Below, one piece after another: positions 1 to 11,047 of a stretch of DNA of 64,000 nucleotides. The first letter of the stretch is position 1. Each line of letters starts with the position of its first letter. The position numbers and the translations under genes are program-made. The notes beneath the pieces are model-generated. The model was not told where the DNA came from and did no database searches. It worked only from the letters and a program-made list of their open reading frames with translations. Source of the stretch: Aureimonas jatrophae (GTDB lineage Bacteria; Pseudomonadota; Alphaproteobacteria; Rhizobiales; Rhizobiaceae); assembly GCF_900104035.1 (NCBI RefSeq), contig NZ_FNIT01000005.1, forward strand, positions 1-64,000. The letters are read 5' to 3'.

Positions 1-66
1 TTCGACTTGCATGTGTTAAGCCTGCCGCCAGCGTTCGTTCTGAGCCAGGATCAAACTCTCAGGTTT
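1..66 (-). rRNA. rrs: 16S ribosomal RNA, 5' end (partial)
   Basis: On the minus strand the first bases of a 16S rRNA are readable: the universal 27F primer site lies at 60-41 and is followed by the conserved start of a proteobacterial 16S with the alphaproteobacterial-type reading CTTAACACATGCAAGTCGAA at the window edge. By alignment to E. coli numbering (AGAGTTTG equals bases 8-15) the mature 5' end is near 66. The gene runs out of the window on the left, so the rest of the rrn operon is not visible. Confidence 0.97.
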
Positions 67-553
67 GATATAAGAGCTTGCCTGACCGTCACACTGTCTC
101 AAAGCAAAAGACGAAGCTCTGATGAACCCAAAACCCAGACAGGATCTCTCCCAACCAGGTCCAAAGCCATCAGCTTCTTCTCTCACGAAACGTGTCCGAT
201 CCGGCTCGTTCCTCGGACGTCCAAGCCAGCAAAGGATAAGCCAGCCCTTCTCGTCCTCAGCGCAACACCGCCGTCCACGTCTCTCTTTCTTCTCACATTA
301 TGCAGTTGTCAAAGAACACGCCAGACCCAAAAAGCCCGTCGTCCGGATCACCAGCTTGCGCCAACAACCCTCAAGCATCCCTCAGGAACACTCAGATCTC
401 GTCCGACACCAAACGCAGAAGGCGCAAAACCGAGCCGCCAGACCAACCCCGGAAGAAAACTCCCGAAACCAACCCGCAGCTCAACTTTCCGGCGAACCAA
501 ACCAGCACCTCAGTGCCTCGTCCCGTCCGCCCCGGCGCCACCGCCGTCGTCGA
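67..553 (-). other. rrn operon leader
   Basis: This non-coding stretch separates the inferred rrn start point (about 553) from the mature 16S 5' end and would be the transcribed leader. It holds a boxA-like element and purine-rich blocks (around 275-300) that probably form RNase III processing stems. Short open frames in it have no ribosome binding site or protein-like composition and were left out. The upstream stretch 591-1113 holds the rrn promoter's upstream A/T-rich block and a promoter for the peptidase gene; I see no gene there. Confidence 0.7.
305..318 (-). promoter_or_regulatory. boxA antitermination element of the rrn leader
   Basis: Read on the minus strand the site is TGTTCTTTGACAAC, close to the boxA sequences in rrn leaders of rhizobia and matching the E. 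coli core GCTCTTTA in its CTTT(G/A)A part. It lies about 240 bases upstream of the 16S 5' end. In known systems boxA RNA recruits NusB-NusE for antitermination. Confidence 0.65.
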
Positions 554-560
554 TGAGCGG

Positions 561-590
561 TTTATAGGGGGAACCACCCAGACGGGTCAA
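561..590 (-). promoter_or_regulatory. rrn promoter, sigma-70 type
   Basis: On the minus strand TTGACC (590-585) is followed after 18 bases by TATAAA (566-561), or after 17 by CTATAA. A T-rich block at 620-603 (a run of six T and a second TTTT) sits where an UP element would bind the RNA polymerase alpha subunit. The predicted start near 553 gives a leader of about 490 bases. Confidence 0.65.
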
Positions 591-960
591 GCGGGTCGGG
601 GGAAGAAAATGCAAAAAATCGTCGTATGCCTCCGCAAGGGGCTGTTGCGGCTGCATAAACGCCATCTGCTGACGGCATCGAGCAACGGTCTCGCGCGACC
701 GCATGAGTCCTCCGCAACGCGGTTCGCGATGCGTGATACGCGTTCTCTTCCGTTCGTTTGGAGTGGACCGCGATCGCATCCGTCCTCGGATCGACCGGAG
801 CGGGCGTCGACCTCCGGGCGCGTTAAGCATCCGTAACGAGCCGACAGGACCAATAGAGCGCAAGCTCGGCAGCAAAGAGTTCATTGGGTCCTCGAACGCG
901 GGAGCTGACCCCTAACGCAGGTCTCGGGACCGGCATCTGTGGGCGAGCCCGGTGCAAAGG

Positions 961-989
961 TTGACATATCATGAACCCGTCCGCTCTAT
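961..989 (+). promoter_or_regulatory. candidate promoter of the M23 peptidase gene
   Basis: A perfect TTGACA at 961-966 is followed after 17 bases by CTCTAT (984-989), about 125 bases upstream of the peptidase start. The -35 box is strong and the -10 box weak. Confidence 0.4.
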
Positions 990-1113
990 CGGCCTCCCCA
1001 TCTATGCCTGTTGCCCGGTGGTAACAGCCTTTCTAGCTTATGGCCGGTCGAGGCCGTTCGCCGTTCTCCCGCCCCACTCCGGCAGGAAGACGGAGCAAAC
1101 GGACAGGATGTGA

Positions 1114-3042
1114 ATGAACCACGAGCGGTACGCCAAGCCGGACTTCGGGGATGCCCCGGCCCTGGTCGCCGATCGGCGCCGTCGTCCCGATCGTAGGCAG
1201 GTGTCGTTGCGTTGGCTGGCGGGCACGCTCCTGACCGGCATCACGTCGACGACGATGATGGGCATCGCCCTATCGGCCGCCTACGACAGCGACCGTGTCT
1301 TTGTTTCCCCGGCGCTTGTGGATCCGGTCGCCGTTGCGTCCGACGATCTGACCGAGAAGGGCGAGCGGGTCTTTGCCACACCGATCCCGATCGACCGCAA
1401 CCGGTCGACAATCGAGGTCTCGACCATGGTTCGCGAGGGCGGACGCGACGTCATCCGCTCGCTTCCCTTCGCTTATGCGTCGATGCTTCTCGGCGCCCGT
1501 CACCCGACGACGCAGAGTTACCCGACCTTCGATGCGATGGACGTCTTCGCGGAAGAAGGCGAGACAGCCGAGCCCGTTCGCGAAACGCCGCAGATCTACG
1601 GCGCCAAGGTGGAAGCCGACGTGGACGTTGCGATGGAGCCGTTCGCGTTCGAGGCGGCGAAGCTCGACGACGCCTCGGATATCGACGCGCGCGAGGCGGA
1701 GTTGCTCGTCCGAGCCGCCGCGCCGCGCCTCGACACGCGACCGGTCCAGGTCGCGGCAATCGAGCCGGTCGACCCTTCCCGCTTCGGTGGCCAGAGCATG
1801 GCCGACTTTCGCGAGTACGTCCCCGGTTCCGCGGTTCGCGTGACGCAGGAGAACGTCTCCCTGTCGCCGGCCGAGGCCGCTGCCGAGCGAACCCCGCGCT
1901 ACTTCGAGGAGATCGTCCCGTTCCGGGAGACCCGTTCCATCGTGAAGGCGCTCGGCGAGACCGATCACGTCGGCGTGGGACCAGCGTCCGAAAGTTTGGC
2001 GAGCGCGCTTGGCCGCGACACGCTGGATGCCGGTGAGGTGCTGCGACTGGGACTGGCGCCCGATGCGGCCGGTTCACGCATCATTCGTTTGTCGGCCTAT
2101 CGGGGCACCCGCCATCTGGCGACCGTCGCCGTGACCGATACGGATCGCTTCGCGGTCGGCCCCGAGCCCGCTCTCAGCCATTCCGTCGCCGAGGCGTTTG
2201 ACGAGAACGCGACGGAAGCGCCGCTGCGTCAGAACATGCCGACCGTCTACGACGGCATCTATCAGGCGGCCCTCGCCTACGGTCTCGACGATCGGCTTTG
2301 CCAAAAGCTCATCCGGATCCTGGCGCCCGACGTCGATTATCAGGCCCGGCTGGATCCGAGCGATCGTCTGACGCTGCTGTATTCCATGAAGGAAGGCGCC
2401 AACGCGCCGAGCGCCGACTCCCAGATCCTGTTCGTCGAAGCGAAGTTCGGGGATACGACCAAGCGCTACTATCGCTTCCATACGCCCGATGACGACCAGG
2501 TCGATTACTACGACGAGGACGGTCGGAGCGCGCGGCAGTTTCTGCTGCGCAATCCCGTTCCCAAGGGCCGCTTTTCGTCACCCTTCGGCTCCCGCCGCCA
2601 TCCCATTCTCGGCTACTCGCGAATGCACTGGGGCGTGGATTGGGCGGCCCCGCGCGGAACGCCGATCCTGGCCTCCGGCGCCGGCGTGGTGGAGCGGGCC
2701 GGCTGGTCGACCGGCAACGGCCAGCAAACCGTCATCAAGCACCCGAACGGTTACGAGACGAGCTATTCGCACCAAAGTCAGATCGTGAGGGGCGTGGTTC
2801 CAGGCGCCCGCGTTCGCCAAGGTCAGATCATCGGCTATGTCGGGTCCACCGGCCTGTCTACCGGCAACCATCTTCATTACGAGGTGAGCGTCAACGGCAC
2901 GCGCGTCGATCCGATGCGCATTCGTCTGCCGAACGGTCGCCAGCTCGGCGGCAACGTGCTGGAAGCCTTCAAGACCGAGCGCCAGCGCATCGACAAGTTG
3001 CTGCAGGACGGCATCGACGAGATGCGCGTCGCCGGCCGGTGA
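1114..3042 (+). CDS. M23 family peptidoglycan endopeptidase, membrane anchored
   Basis: A 642-residue LytM/M23 zinc metallopeptidase expected to cleave peptide cross-links in peptidoglycan in the periplasm. A single hydrophobic segment near residues 31-52 suggests an inner-membrane anchor after a basic cytoplasmic N-terminus. A long acidic middle region (about 60-380) has no motif I recognise. The C-terminal M23 domain (about 485-605) carries the zinc and catalytic residues: HWGVD (H505, D509) and HLHYE (H586, H588), so it looks active rather than a degenerate LytM activator. The start at 1114 has AGGAT a few bases upstream. It stands alone, facing away from the rrn operon and converging on the next gene. 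It is larger than EnvC or NlpD and resembles the MepM-like peptidases of rhizobia; the exact cut it makes cannot be read from sequence. Confidence 0.93.
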   Translation: MNHERYAKPDFGDAPALVADRRRRPDRRQVSLRWLAGTLLTGITSTTMMGIALSAAYDSDRVFVSPALVDPVAVASDDLTEKGERVFATPIPIDRNRSTIEVSTMVREGGRDVIRSLPFAYASMLLGARHPTTQSYPTFDAMDVFAEEGETAEPVRETPQIYGAKVEADVDVAMEPFAFEAAKLDDASDIDAREAELLVRAAAPRLDTRPVQVAAIEPVDPSRFGGQSMADFREYVPGSAVRVTQENVSLSPAEAAAERTPRYFEEIVPFRETRSIVKALGETDHVGVGPASESLASALGRDTLDAGEVLRLGLAPDAAGSRIIRLSAYRGTRHLATVAVTDTDRFAVGPEPALSHSVAEAFDENATEAPLRQNMPTVYDGIYQAALAYGLDDRLCQKLIRILAPDVDYQARLDPSDRLTLLYSMKEGANAPSADSQILFVEAKFGDTTKRYYRFHTPDDDQVDYYDEDGRSARQFLLRNPVPKGRFSSPFGSRRHPILGYSRMHWGVDWAAPRGTPILASGAGVVERAGWSTGNGQQTVIKHPNGYETSYSHQSQIVRGVVPGARVRQGQIIGYVGSTGLSTGNHLHYEVSVNGTRVDPMRIRLPNGRQLGGNVLEAFKTERQRIDKLLQDGIDEMRVAGR

Positions 3043-3081
3043 CGCGCATCTCCGTTTCCATGGACGAGCAGACGCGCAGCC

Positions 3082-4116
3082 TTACGAAGGCTGGATTGCA
3101 GACTGCTGGCGCCACAGGTCGATACCGCCTTCGGTGGCGTAACGATCGACCTCCTTCAGTTCGTCGTCGCTGAAGCCAGTGTTGCCGAGAGCATCAAGCG
3201 AGCTGTCCAGCTGTTCCACGGTGCGCGCGCCGATCAGGGCGGACGTCACCCGCTCGTTCCGCAGCACCCAGGCAATCGCCATCTGTGCCAGCGACTGGCC
3301 GCGACGCTGCGCCATGGCGTTCAGCGCCTGGATGCGCTGGATGTTGTCGGGCGTCACGAGCCGCGAGGAGAAGGATCCGTTGCGGGCCGCGCGGGAGTCG
3401 CCCGGCACGCCCTTCAGGTACTTGTCGGAGAGGAGTCCCTGCGCCAGCGGCGAGAAGGCGATGCAGCCGACGCCGAGTTCCGTCAGCGTGTCGAGCAGAC
3501 CATCCTCGGTCCAGCGATTGAGCATGGAATAGGACGGCTGGTGGATCAGGAGCGGCGTGCCAAGCTCGGTCAGGATGGAGTGGGCGCGCCGCGTGAGCTC
3601 CGGCGAGTAGGACGAGACGCCGACATAGAGCGCCTTGCCCGAGCGTACGATGTGATCGAGGGCGCCCATCGTCTCCTCGAGCGGCGTGCGCGGGTCGGGG
3701 CGGTGGTGGTAGAAGATGTCGACGTAGTCGAGCCCCATCCGCTTGAGGCTCTGGTCGAGGCTGGCGACGAGGTACTTGCGCGAGCCGAAGTTGCCGTAGG
3801 GGCCGGGCCACATGTCGTAGCCGGCCTTCGACGAGATCAGGAGCTCGTCGCGATAGGGCCGGAAGTCGCGGTCCATCCACTGCCCGAAGTTCTCCTCGGC
3901 CGAGCCGTAGGGAGGACCGTAGTTGTTGGCGAGGTCGAAATGCGTGACGCCTCGGTCGAAGGCACGGCGCAGGATGGCGCGGCCCGTCTCGAAGACGTCG
4001 GTCCCACCGAAGTTCTGCCACAGCCCAAGCGAGATCGGCGGCAGGTCGATGCCCGATCGCCCGCAGCGGCGGTAGGCGATGTCGGCGTAGCGTTGGTCGG
4101 CGGCGGTATAGGGCAA
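3082..4116 (-). CDS. aldo/keto reductase, YghZ/MgrA-like (TTG start)
   Basis: A 344-residue NADPH-dependent aldo/keto reductase of the AKR14 type; the E. coli relative YghZ reduces L-glyceraldehyde 3-phosphate and methylglyoxal. The N-terminus (PYTAADQRYADIAYRRCG) and length (YghZ 346 residues) match that family. The barrel tetrad is visible: Asp and Tyr in FDLANNYGPPYG, Lys in LLISSKAG, His in FYHHRPDP. The reading frame stays open well upstream, but the family N-terminus begins at a TTG (4116) preceded by GGGAGAG, so I chose that start. It converges on the M23 gene with a 39-base gap. The upstream gene 4214-5164 is on the same strand, 97 bases away. The physiological substrate in this organism is inferred only. 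Confidence 0.92.
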   Translation of the reverse strand: MPYTAADQRYADIAYRRCGRSGIDLPPISLGLWQNFGGTDVFETGRAILRRAFDRGVTHFDLANNYGPPYGSAEENFGQWMDRDFRPYRDELLISSKAGYDMWPGPYGNFGSRKYLVASLDQSLKRMGLDYVDIFYHHRPDPRTPLEETMGALDHIVRSGKALYVGVSSYSPELTRRAHSILTELGTPLLIHQPSYSMLNRWTEDGLLDTLTELGVGCIAFSPLAQGLLSDKYLKGVPGDSRAARNGSFSSRLVTPDNIQRIQALNAMAQRRGQSLAQMAIAWVLRNERVTSALIGARTVEQLDSSLDALGNTGFSDDELKEVDRYATEGGIDLWRQQSAIQPS

Positions 4117-4213
4117 GCGATCTCTCCCGGGGCATGAGCGCGGCACGGGCCGCACGGCTCCTATAGGAGGATCGCCTCGCTGACGAAAGCGACGCGACCG
4201 GTCGCGACCACGG

Positions 4214-5164
4214 TCAGCGGCAGTAGGTCGCCTCGTTGGTACGTGCCGCGATGTCGAGGTGGAGATGCGTGCCGTGATCGCTGTCGGTGCCGGGACCAAG
4301 AACGGTGCGAAACGGTCCGCAGGCCGCGCGGCGGATGTCGGCCAGGAAGCGGTCCTCCGCGCTTCCGGGCGCCTGCGCCTCGACGCGGATCACATGGTCG
4401 TCCGACAGTGTGATGGCCCCGATGTCGATCGCGCTGCCGCGCGAATGCTCGGAGATGCGCGACTCGCTCGCTCGCGCACGGCATTGATAGGTCGAGATAT
4501 CGGCGAGGCTGGCGACCGTCCGTCCGCCCAACTCCTTGGCAGCCGCAGGCGCCACGCCGTCCGCGACCCAGATGTCGAGCGCGAGCGCCGTCCGGCACAG
4601 GAACTGCGTCTTTCCCGAAATCGTCACGCCGTTGCTGAGCTTGGTCAATTCGACCGGCTGGAGGACGCCGCAGTCGCCGTCCGAGATCGTCGGGCGAACC
4701 TCGAAGCGGGCACCGCGTGCGCGCAGTTCGTCTTCGCAGGCCTTGGCATCTTCGACAGCGGCGGCCGCCTCCACGCTTTCGCTCGGTGTCACCTCGATCG
4801 GCGGTGTCTCGGGTGCTCCGGGCTCGGGGGTCGTTCGCGCCTTCTCGGGCGAAACATAGGCCGGCGCCGGGGCCGCAGCGGGGGCCGCATCGACGTCAGG
4901 AGCCGACGGCGAAGGGCCAGGCACGGCGGCCGGGGCCGGCGCCTCGCCGGTTGCGTCACCGGGAACCGGCTCCGGCCGAGCTTCCGGGACGGGTCCGGCT
5001 TCGGGAAGCCCTGGCGTGACGCCCGCGTCGCCCTGTCCGCCCCCCTCCCCCGCCGTGACGGAAGCGTCGGCGGGCGGAGCGCTCGGAACGGGAACGTCCT
5101 GCGCGAAGGCGCTCAGGCTCGCGCAGCACAGAAGAGCGGCAACCGTCGCGCACAGCCCCCGCAT
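4214..5164 (-). CDS. extensin-like C-terminal domain protein, secreted
   Basis: A 316-residue exported protein. Residues 1-21 form a signal peptide ending AFA-QD. A Pro/Ala/Glu-rich stretch (about 25-115) follows, probably a flexible wall-spanning linker. The C-terminal 180 residues match the bacterial extensin-like domain (PF06904), with conserved cysteines, the SRISEHSRGSAIDIG block and a final DHGTHLHLDI block. These H...D and HLH motifs resemble the metal ligands of LAS-type peptidoglycan peptidases (VanY/MepA class), so a wall-hydrolase role is plausible but unproven. The start lies 5 bases downstream of the L,D-transpeptidase stop at 5170, so the two are very likely one transcript and act on the same wall. 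Confidence 0.88.
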   Translation of the reverse strand: MRGLCATVAALLCCASLSAFAQDVPVPSAPPADASVTAGEGGGQGDAGVTPGLPEAGPVPEARPEPVPGDATGEAPAPAAVPGPSPSAPDVDAAPAAAPAPAYVSPEKARTTPEPGAPETPPIEVTPSESVEAAAAVEDAKACEDELRARGARFEVRPTISDGDCGVLQPVELTKLSNGVTISGKTQFLCRTALALDIWVADGVAPAAAKELGGRTVASLADISTYQCRARASESRISEHSRGSAIDIGAITLSDDHVIRVEAQAPGSAEDRFLADIRRAACGPFRTVLGPGTDSDHGTHLHLDIAARTNEATYCR

Positions 5165-5169
5165 CGCGG

Positions 5170-6534
5170 CTACTCCACGAACTCGACGGTTACGCCCGGC
5201 GTCACCAGCTTAGCGAGCTCGGTGGCGTCCCAGTTCGTCAAGCGCACGCAGCCGTGGCTGTTGGTCTTGCCGATCTTGGAGGGCTCGGGCGTGCCGTGGA
5301 TACCGTAGGTCGGCTTCGACAAGGCGATCCAGATCGTGCCGACCGGTCCGTTGGGTCCGGGCGGGATGGTCAGGACCTTGTCGTTCTCACCCTGCTTGAA
5401 GTTGAGCTTCGGGTTGTAGGTGTAGTTCGGGTCGAAGGCGATGCGGGCGACCTCCACGGTGCCCGACGGCGAGGGCGTCGAGGTCGACCCGATCGAGGAG
5501 GGATACGCCACCACGAGATGGCCGGTCGCGTCGTAGGCGCGGACCTGCTCGCGACCCTTGTCGGCAACGATGCGGGTGATCTGCGCGCCGGTCACGTTGG
5601 TGCCGGTGTTCATGACCTTGAGGATCGTACCGGGTCGGTCGAAGTCGGCGCCCGGATTGATCTCCTTCAGGTATTCCTCGTCCATGTGGAACCGCTCGGC
5701 CAGCATCTCGGTCACACGCGTGTAGCTCATGGCCGGCAGCAAGGCCTTGTGCCCGTAGTCGTCGGGGATCGAGGCGACGTAGGGACCGTTCAGGTCCTCG
5801 TTGGTGATCTCGTAGCTCGTGACCGCCGGCCCACCGGTGATGTCGAGTTCCTCGAGAAGAGCCTGCGGATTGGTGGTGTCGATCGTGCGGCCGGTCATCT
5901 CCGTATAAGCGGCGACGGCCTTGTCGACATTGGTACCAAGGCGGCCGTCGATCACGCCCGGCGAGACGCCGGAGCGATCGAGAATGACCTGAAGGGCGGC
6001 GATCTCGGCCTTCGCGTTCTTGCCGCGCGGGCCCGCGATCTTCGGGGCCGGGTTGTTCTCGGGGATCGTGGTTCCCTCGCGCGTGGCGGGAACCGATGGC
6101 TGGTAGCTGCCATCGCCGCTGGGGAACGGTTCGGTCTCGATCGATCCCGTGGTGGTTCCATCCGGGAAGCCGCCAGGTGCGGGGAGGCTCTGGCGTGCGA
6201 TCGGCTGATCGAACGGATCGGTGCCAAACTGATAGTCGTCGCCCGGGAGACCGTATTCGCCCCCTGGTGGGGTGTCGGCGCGCCGTCCTTCCAGAACGAG
6301 CGGATCGCCGTCGTTGCGCGCCGCACCGCGTCGCTCGCGAGGACGCTCCACCGCGATCACGCGGCCGTAAACATCGACCGTGACGATGTTGCCGTTGTCG
6401 TCGACGAAGCTTTCGGTTCCGGGCCCGTAATCCTGGTAGTACGGATCGTAGCCCTGTGCGCCGGCGGATGCGACGGGCGCGACCGCGAGGGGCAGCGCGA
6501 GGATCAGGCGCTTCCACATCGTTCCATCAGCCAT
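5170..6534 (-). CDS. L,D-transpeptidase, YkuD/ErfK family
   Basis: A 454-residue exported L,D-transpeptidase that would make 3-3 peptidoglycan cross-links or attach proteins to the wall, a prominent activity in Hyphomicrobiales. A signal peptide (about 1-25, ending AGAQG) is followed by a low-complexity region, then a peptidoglycan-binding-like helical segment (LDRSGVSPGVIDGRLG) and a LysM-like segment (ERFHMDEEYLKEINPGADF). The YkuD domain ends with the catalytic signature TNSHGCVRLTNWD, nucleophile about Cys429, preceded by the upstream His of GIHGTPEP. The frame is open further upstream, but ATG 6534 has GGAGGGG seven bases before it; an internal ATG at 6519 would also leave a signal peptide. 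First gene of an operon with the extensin-like gene. Confidence 0.94.
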   Translation of the reverse strand: MADGTMWKRLILALPLAVAPVASAGAQGYDPYYQDYGPGTESFVDDNGNIVTVDVYGRVIAVERPRERRGAARNDGDPLVLEGRRADTPPGGEYGLPGDDYQFGTDPFDQPIARQSLPAPGGFPDGTTTGSIETEPFPSGDGSYQPSVPATREGTTIPENNPAPKIAGPRGKNAKAEIAALQVILDRSGVSPGVIDGRLGTNVDKAVAAYTEMTGRTIDTTNPQALLEELDITGGPAVTSYEITNEDLNGPYVASIPDDYGHKALLPAMSYTRVTEMLAERFHMDEEYLKEINPGADFDRPGTILKVMNTGTNVTGAQITRIVADKGREQVRAYDATGHLVVAYPSSIGSTSTPSPSGTVEVARIAFDPNYTYNPKLNFKQGENDKVLTIPPGPNGPVGTIWIALSKPTYGIHGTPEPSKIGKTNSHGCVRLTNWDATELAKLVTPGVTVEFVE

Positions 6535-6678
6535 CGTCCCGCCCCTCCGGTTTCGCGCGTGCCCCGTCAACGCCGAAGGGTGCGACAGGGTCACGATTCT
6601 GCGTTCCATATGGTTACGCCTTGGTGAATGAACCGGGCATGAAGATGTCCGCAGACTCTCTCTCGGACACCCGCGAGC

Positions 6679-7524
6679 TCAAATCATCTCCAGCGGCTGC
6701 TTGCGCGTCGGAGCTGGAAAGGCGCGGTCCAGAACCGCCCGGTCTTCGGAACCCAATACCAAACCCTGGGCCGCCGCGTTCTCGTCGACATGCCGGCGCG
6801 TCGAGGCCTTGGGTATCGACAAGACGTTCGGTCGGACGAGCGTGAAGGCGAGCGCGACCTGAGCCGGCGTGACGCCCCTGCGCGCAGCGACCTCGCCGAG
6901 TGCCGCGTGGGACAGAAGATCGCCACCCTGTCCCAGCGGCGAATAGGCCATAGGAACGACGCCATGCTGGTCGAGCCACGGCAGCAAATCGAATTCGGGC
7001 CCTCGGCTCTCGAGATTGTAGAGGATCTGGTTGGCCGCGCAGGCGTCCCCGCCCGGCACGCGCCAGAGTTCCTCCATGTCGGCGACATCGAAGTTCGACA
7101 CGCCCCAGCGTCGGATACGGCCGGCTTCCACGAGATCGGTCAGGCCCGCCACGGTCTCCGCCAATGGATGGCGACCGCGCCAATGAAGCAGGTAGAGGTC
7201 GAGATGATCTGTCGCGAGACGGCGCAGACTCGCTTCGCAGGCCTCCCGCGTACCCGTCCGGGAGGCATGGGACGGGGCGACCTTCGAAACCAGAAAGACC
7301 TCGTCGCGTCGCCCGCTGATCGCACGCCCCACGACCTCCTCGGATCCGCCATCGCCGTAGATCTCGGCCGTGTCGATGACGCGCAGCCCGTGATCCAAGC
7401 CGGCGCGCAGCGCTTCGACCTCTTTGTCCCGTTCCGAGGACCGCTCGCCCATCATCCAGGTGCCCTGGCCCAGGCTCGGCACCTGCGTCCCGTCCCCAAA
7501 GCGCACCGTTCCACGATCGGTCAT
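6679..7524 (-). CDS. aldo/keto reductase, YeaE-like
   Basis: A 281-residue NADPH-dependent aldo/keto reductase, probably acting on small aldehydes such as methylglyoxal. The N-terminus (GDGTQVPSLGQGTWMMGE) and the GLRVIDTAEIYGDGGSEEV block are typical of the YeaE group. The tetrad is present: Asp and Tyr in DTAEIYG, Lys in FLVSKVAP, His in YLLHWRG. The NADPH-binding end has IPKASTRRHVDEN. Family members average 275-285 residues, which fits the ATG at 7524 and not the longer open frame. Divergent from the PRC-barrel gene. It is only about 25-30 percent like the other two reductases in the window by eye, so it is not a recent duplicate. Confidence 0.92.
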   Translation of the reverse strand: MTDRGTVRFGDGTQVPSLGQGTWMMGERSSERDKEVEALRAGLDHGLRVIDTAEIYGDGGSEEVVGRAISGRRDEVFLVSKVAPSHASRTGTREACEASLRRLATDHLDLYLLHWRGRHPLAETVAGLTDLVEAGRIRRWGVSNFDVADMEELWRVPGGDACAANQILYNLESRGPEFDLLPWLDQHGVVPMAYSPLGQGGDLLSHAALGEVAARRGVTPAQVALAFTLVRPNVLSIPKASTRRHVDENAAAQGLVLGSEDRAVLDRAFPAPTRKQPLEMI

Positions 7525-7654
7525 GACGTTTCCGCGCCCCAGTCGTTGTTCGTATCGCCGATAGCTAAGTGACCGTGCCCGGTGAGAAAGGGGAACGGCT
7601 CGCGGGCCGCGTCGTTTTGCTCGGGAACCCGAAGCAGAACAGGAGTGGATCCTC

Positions 7655-8038
7655 ATGTCTTCCACCATGGGAACCGGACCGGTCGGAGAGGTCGAAGTCG
7701 GCGCCGACGCGATCGAGGCAAGCCGGGTCAACGGCACGGCTGTCTACAACACCGAGGGCGATCATCTCGGCCACATCTACGATGTCGTGATCGGCAAGCG
7801 CGACGGACGCGTGAAGTACGCCATCATGAGCTTCGGCGGCTTCCTCGGCATCGGCGAGGAATACCACCCCCTTCCCTGGGAGGTGCTGAAGTACGACGAG
7901 CGGCAGGGCGGCTACGTCGTCGGCATCACGATAGACCAGCTGCAAAGCGCCCCGCGCTACGGAGCCGATGCGCGGCCCGACTGGGCGACTAGCGACTACG
8001 GCCGGCGCGTCAACGACTACTACGGCGTGGCCTACTGA
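7655..8038 (+). CDS. PRC-barrel domain protein
   Basis: A 127-residue cytoplasmic protein with one PRC-barrel (about residues 20-90: VNGTAVYNTEGDHLGHIYDV, then the KYAIMSFGGFLGIGEEYHPL block). PRC-barrels occur in RimM and in the photosynthetic reaction-centre H subunit; stand-alone rhizobial copies are often stress-induced and their job is unknown. The C-terminus is Tyr/Asp-rich (SDYGRRVNDYYGVAY). The start has AGGAG nearby (AACAGGAGTGG). Single-gene unit ending at a strong hairpin. Confidence 0.9.
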   Translation: MSSTMGTGPVGEVEVGADAIEASRVNGTAVYNTEGDHLGHIYDVVIGKRDGRVKYAIMSFGGFLGIGEEYHPLPWEVLKYDERQGGYVVGITIDQLQSAPRYGADARPDWATSDYGRRVNDYYGVAY

Positions 8039-8056
8039 CCACGCTGCCGGAGAGGA

Positions 8057-8088
8057 AGAAGGGGCGGCACCTGAGGTGCCGCCCCTTC
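8057..8088. terminator. hairpin terminator between convergent genes
   Basis: GGGGCGGCACC (8061-8071) pairs perfectly with GGTGCCGCCCC (8075-8085) around a TGA loop, extended by GAAG/CTTC at the base. It lies between the PRC-barrel stop (8038) and the clpB stop (8117) and could serve both strands; neither side has a long T run. Confidence 0.75.
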
Positions 8089-8116
8089 GCGTTTGTGGAA
8101 CGGTGATCCGCGAGGG

Positions 8117-10732
<2,616 letters not shown>

Positions 10733-11047
10733 GTATTCGGTCTCCTTTCGGCACCCCACCCGCATCGGCGGCATAGGATCCAAAGATTGGGAGTCGGCTG
10801 CCGGTCGGCCAGCCGCTGCGTTCCATATGGGAAGCGCTTTGAGGGTGTTGAAGAGGTCGCGCCCGCCATCGTCGCGTCGACGCGTCGCCCGTTTGAGAAG
10901 CGTCAACCATGGGATCCGAAAGGCGCTGGAGACGCCTCAAGGCGCATGTCCGCGCGCCATCCCCTGCCCGGAATATTAAGGCAGACAGGGCTTTGTGGGG
11001 TCCCGGGCGCTCGAAGCGCCAGACCATCCGAATGCGGGATCTTCCAC
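10733..11047. other. intergenic region between clpB and the chemoreceptor gene
   Basis: A 315-base divergent regulatory region. I see the clpB ribosome binding site, a possible RpoH-type promoter for clpB (10825-10853), and nothing that reads as a gene. No clear sigma-70 promoter for the chemoreceptor was found. Confidence 0.6.
10825..10853 (-). promoter_or_regulatory. candidate heat-shock (RpoH) promoter of clpB
   Basis: On the minus strand CTTCAA (10853-10848) is followed after 16 bases by CCCATAT (10831-10825). Alphaproteobacterial RpoH promoters have CTTGAA-like -35 and C(C/T)ATAT-like -10 boxes, so this has one -35 mismatch. It would give a 5' leader of roughly 85 bases. Assignment rests on motif and on clpB being a classic RpoH target. 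Confidence 0.35.

Noticed and set aside
7-836. Several open frames over the rrn leader on both strands.
   Set aside because: They cross the leader, boxA and promoter, have low-complexity Arg/Pro/Ser composition and no ribosome binding sites.
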